DNA of 6,805 nt from 2-01-FULL-49-22 sp036507655 (GTDB taxonomy: Bacteria; Patescibacteriota; Saccharimonadia; Saccharimonadales; UBA10212), in NCBI GenBank assembly GCA_036507655.1, contig DATCIS010000008.1:1-6805 (forward strand), given 5' to 3'. Position 1 is the first letter of the stretch. Each line of letters opens with the position of its first letter. Made by a program: the position numbers and the translations under genes. The notes beneath the pieces are model-generated. The model was not told the origin of the DNA. It did no database searches and saw nothing but the letters and a program-made list of their open reading frames with translations. Below are positions 5,016 through 6,805 of this stretch, piece after piece.

Positions 5016-5267
5016 ATGGAAAATTTTGAAAAAATCGGCCGGGCCAGAGTCAGAGAAGTAAAGCGACACGGTGCTTTTGTGCTGAAGATATTGGATCCGG
5101 AAATGCCTATGGGCCCAATAGCGCCTGATTCAGAAGCCGCCAATGAAATAATAGAAGCCATGAAACCGGCAGATAAAAAAGACAGCGAAAAAAATGGTCA
5201 AATCCAAAACCATCAGAGGCCAAACATCCGGCGTCAAAGCTTTATGGACGGAGTGAACAATAGTTAA
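5016..5267 (+). CDS. Small hypothetical protein, possible frameshift
   Basis: An 83-residue ORF of unknown family with no membrane segment or signal peptide. The first 59 residues are plausible coding: a charged start (ENFEKIGRARVREVKRHG), a short hydrophobic strand AFVLKILDPEMPMGPIAP, then an acidic helix SEAANEIIEAM and a Lys-rich linker. After an A7 run (5188-5194) the frame becomes Asn/Gln/Arg-rich and less protein-like, whereas the +1 frame reads MVKSKTIRGQTSGVKALWTE to a TGA at 5255-5257. A one-base slip would fuse the two. The ATG at 5016 has no ribosome-binding site. The gene sits alone between the DUF167 gene and the VOC promoter. It may be a real CPR-specific small protein; function is unknown. 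Confidence 0.5.
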   Translation: MENFEKIGRARVREVKRHGAFVLKILDPEMPMGPIAPDSEAANEIIEAMKPADKKDSEKNGQIQNHQRPNIRRQSFMDGVNNS

Positions 5268-5298
5268 TCTCGACTTAGATATTTGGACGCTTAAAGAG

Positions 5299-5304
5299 TA
5301 TACT
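5299..5304 (+). promoter_or_regulatory. -10 element (TATACT) for the VOC/NYN pair
   Basis: TATACT lies 26 bases before the VOC start; the -35 (TTAGAT, 5275-5280, 18-base spacer) is weak. Transcription from about 5311 would leave a short leader that still contains the strong ribosome-binding site. Confidence 0.4.
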
Positions 5305-5316
5305 TAAAATTATAAG

Positions 5317-5325
5317 AAGGGAGGT
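5317..5325 (+). promoter_or_regulatory. Strong Shine-Dalgarno for the VOC gene
   Basis: AAGAAGGGAGGTGCGAG precedes ATG 5331. The core GGGAGGT (5319-5325) is close to the perfect anti-SD complement, with about 6 bases to the start. It fixes this start and shows that SD-led initiation is used in this genome alongside the SD-less genes. Confidence 0.75.
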
Positions 5326-5330
5326 GCGAG

Positions 5331-5711
5331 ATGCTAGGGGACAAACCAGCGATTGCTACCATAGCCGTTAAGGATATGATAGCTGCCAATAAATTTTATG
5401 AAGGCACATTGGGCCTGACTAAAGAAAAGGAAGACCCAGCCGGGTCAACTTATAAAAGCGGAAGCACAAAATTATTTGTTTATCCGTCGGAGTTTGCCGG
5501 AACCAATAAGGCAACAGCCGTCGCTTGGGGCGTGGGCGACGATTTAGACAAGATAGTGGCCGACCTCAAAACAAAAGGTGTGACTTTTGAGCAGTATGAC
5601 AATCTGCCGGGTGTGACGCGCGATGGTGATGTGCATGTGATGGGTGAGTTGCGAGCGGTTTGGTTCAAGGATCCTGACGGAAACATCCTGAACCTAGTCA
5701 ACCAAATGTAA
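5331..5711 (+). CDS. VOC-superfamily (glyoxalase/bleomycin-resistance fold) protein
   Basis: The 126-residue protein carries paired beta-alpha-beta-beta-beta units: IATIAVKDMIAANKFYEGTLGLTKEKED at 8-35, the middle strand TKLFVYPSEF, then ATAVAWGVGDDLDKIVADLKTKGVTFE, and the hallmark VWFKDPDGNILNLVNQ (110-125). VOC proteins include metal-dependent glyoxalases, dioxygenases and drug-binding resistance proteins. The usual N-terminal His ligand is replaced by Ala/Thr (A9-T10) and the C-terminal Glu after DPDGN by Asn121, so a metal-dependent glyoxalase I role is unlikely; a ligand-binding or non-catalytic role is inferred. Substrate unknown. Strong SD and a TATACT promoter precede it; the stop TAA is followed with no gap by the NYN gene, so the two form one operon. 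Confidence 0.9.
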   Translation: MLGDKPAIATIAVKDMIAANKFYEGTLGLTKEKEDPAGSTYKSGSTKLFVYPSEFAGTNKATAVAWGVGDDLDKIVADLKTKGVTFEQYDNLPGVTRDGDVHVMGELRAVWFKDPDGNILNLVNQM

Positions 5712-6293
5712 ATGAATCGACCGAGCAGACAGCGCGTCTACGCGTTTATTGACAGCCAGAATGTAAACGTCAGCACCCAAAAGTTCGGCTGGAAGATGGA
5801 TTGGCGCAAGTTCCGCCGCTTTTTGAAAGACAAATACGGCGTCACCCAGGCCTTCATGTTCATCGGCTACGTTCCAGAGTACGAAGACATGTATGAGTTC
5901 TTACATGATGCCGGTTACTCGATCGTTCTAAAGCCGACAGTCGATATGAGCCGCCCGCGAGATACGGTCGCCCAGCCTCAACCCGACTTGTCCTCCGAAG
6001 CCTCGGCCATGGAGGAAGAAAAAAAGCCGGTAAAGGGTAACGTCGACGCTGAATTGGTACTTTGGGCGATGAAAGAGCTTAAAAACTACGACAAGGCCAT
6101 AATCATCAGTGGTGACGGTGACTTCTACTGCTTGGTTGAGTACTTAGATAAGGCAGGCAAGCTACTAAAACTGATGCCGCCAAACGTCCATTACTCAAGC
6201 CTATTTAAGCCGTACGAAAAATACATCGACCACCTCGGCCACTACAAACGCGAGCTGTCATATCGCGATAGAAAAAATGCTAGGCGCGCCTAA
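5712..6293 (+). CDS. NYN-domain protein (LabA/DUF88-like), putative ribonuclease
   Basis: The 193-residue protein has the PIN-like NYN fold. The acidic motifs are in place: YAFIDSQNVNV (10-20) with Asp14 and Asn17, KGNVDAELVLWAMKE (108-122) with Asp112, and AIIISGDGDFYCLVEYL (129-145) with Asp135 and Asp137, which in the family form a divalent-metal site for RNA cleavage. A linker at about 79-107, rich in Pro, Gln, Ser and Glu, interrupts the fold between strand VLKPTVDM and the second acidic motif and looks disordered. The tail from 178 is strongly basic (KRELSYRDRKNARRA), suiting RNA contact. The ATG follows the VOC stop directly with no intervening base, implying coupled translation. Its 3' end overlaps the convergent gene by 4 bases. 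The catalytic role is inferred from the family; the RNA target is unknown. Confidence 0.9.
   Translation: MNRPSRQRVYAFIDSQNVNVSTQKFGWKMDWRKFRRFLKDKYGVTQAFMFIGYVPEYEDMYEFLHDAGYSIVLKPTVDMSRPRDTVAQPQPDLSSEASAMEEEKKPVKGNVDAELVLWAMKELKNYDKAIIISGDGDFYCLVEYLDKAGKLLKLMPPNVHYSSLFKPYEKYIDHLGHYKRELSYRDRKNARRA
6281..6292. repeat. 12-bp palindrome at the convergent gene ends
   Basis: TAGGCGCGCCTA is a perfect palindrome that contains parts of both stop codons. TATCGC at 6261-6266 is also the reverse complement of GCGATA at 6294-6299, so a larger nested structure is possible. Neither strand has a T-tract, so a terminator is not supported. Confidence 0.4.
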
Positions 6294-6805
6294 GCGATAA
6301 ACTCCAACTGCCGCGGGGCAAGGACTTTTTCGGGTATCTTAAGCAATTTCAGGTGGTTTATATCAGGTGGCCAGATATCATCGAATACACCGTTGTAGAG
6401 CGCGGCAGCTTGGACCTCGCCAACGGCAATGGATGCAAAATGCCTCTGTAGGGCGCCCAATAACCCACTATCTCTAAGCCGCCAGTCGGCCATCTTAGCA
6501 ATCGCTAACCGGTCACTGAGCATAGAGTCATCCAAGAATTCACTTGCGACCGTGTATATGGCGTATCTTCTTATCTTATCTTCATCCGAATTAACCTCGT
6601 CGAAAAGTTCGGGCGGTAGGGAGCCGCTAGCCAATTGCTCCTCAATTAACCGTAGCTTCCTACCCCTTTCATTAATGGCCAGCTCTTTTTTAGCTTGGTA
6701 TTCATCAGCTACGTCCGCTTGGTACTGCCGAAAACTGCCAAACCTGCGAGCAGTCGTTGTTAATGGCGGGCTCGCCAAGTCGCCGAGCCTCCCCGGATCT
6801 CTAAA
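6290..6805 (-). CDS. 3' part of an unrecognised helical protein
   Basis: The leftward frame is open from the right edge of the window to a TAG at 6292-6290, giving 171 visible residues; the first codons lie outside. A TTG at 6778-6776 could be read as a start, but the frame continues in a plausible way through it (FRDPGRLGDLASPPL), so I treat the gene as partial. The visible part is mostly charged amphipathic helix: FRQYQADVADEYQAKKELAINERGR, EEQLASGSLPPELFDEVNSDEDKIRRYAIYTVASEFLDD, then RLAIAKMADWRLRDSGLLGALQRHF and a C-terminal PPDINHLKLLKIPEKVLAPRQLEF. There are no membrane segments, Cys or catalytic motif that I can name. It converges on the NYN gene with a 4-base overlap. Function unknown. 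Confidence 0.65.
   Translation of the reverse strand, partial: FRDPGRLGDLASPPLTTTARRFGSFRQYQADVADEYQAKKELAINERGRKLRLIEEQLASGSLPPELFDEVNSDEDKIRRYAIYTVASEFLDDSMLSDRLAIAKMADWRLRDSGLLGALQRHFASIAVGEVQAAALYNGVFDDIWPPDINHLKLLKIPEKVLAPRQLEFIA

Noticed and set aside
1..6805. UGA recoded as glycine (as in Gracilibacteria/SR1)
   Set aside because: TGA ends the kinase-like, receiver and TfoX-like genes at exactly the overlaps expected, so the standard bacterial code fits.

Overview
The window looks like a piece of a small bacterial chromosome from the candidate phyla radiation, most likely Candidatus Saccharibacteria (TM7). This is inferred from protein content and very compact gene packing, not from a database match. 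TGA serves as an ordinary stop in the kinase-like, receiver and TfoX-like genes, so the glycine-recoded code of Gracilibacteria and SR1 does not apply. I see no insertion sequences, phage genes, CRISPR arrays, tRNA or rRNA.

Layout: (1) 1-576 is the 3' end of an unrecognised, probably surface-anchored protein. (2) 577-676 is a short intergenic region with a folded element and an extended -10 promoter. (3) 677-2501 is a tightly overlapping rightward set: a degenerate histidine-kinase-like protein, a stand-alone receiver domain and the DNA-repair protein RecO. (4) 2371-2874 is a leftward TPR-like gene whose 3' end lies antisense to the end of recO. (5) 2875-3031 is a divergent intergenic region with two back-to-back -10 elements of identical geometry and, between them, two hairpins, one of which reads as a leftward intrinsic terminator. 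(6) 3032-4321 is a complete dimeric-type glycyl-tRNA synthetase. (7) 4360-4919 is a TfoX N-terminal-like gene overlapping a DUF167/YggU-family gene, flanked on both sides by a near-identical palindromic motif. (8) 5016-5267 is a small unknown ORF with a possible frame problem. (9) 5331-6293 holds a VOC (glyoxalase-fold) gene followed directly by a NYN-domain putative ribonuclease. (10) 6290-6805 is the 3' end of an unrecognised leftward gene that runs out of the window.

Most genes are housekeeping or conserved small proteins. The most unusual items are the histidine-kinase fold that has lost its phospho-accepting His and the visible ATP-site motifs while being cotranscribed with a receiver and recO, the structured DNA between the glyS and TPR promoters, and the repeated palindrome around the TfoX/DUF167 pair. 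No obviously new defence or mobile system is visible.
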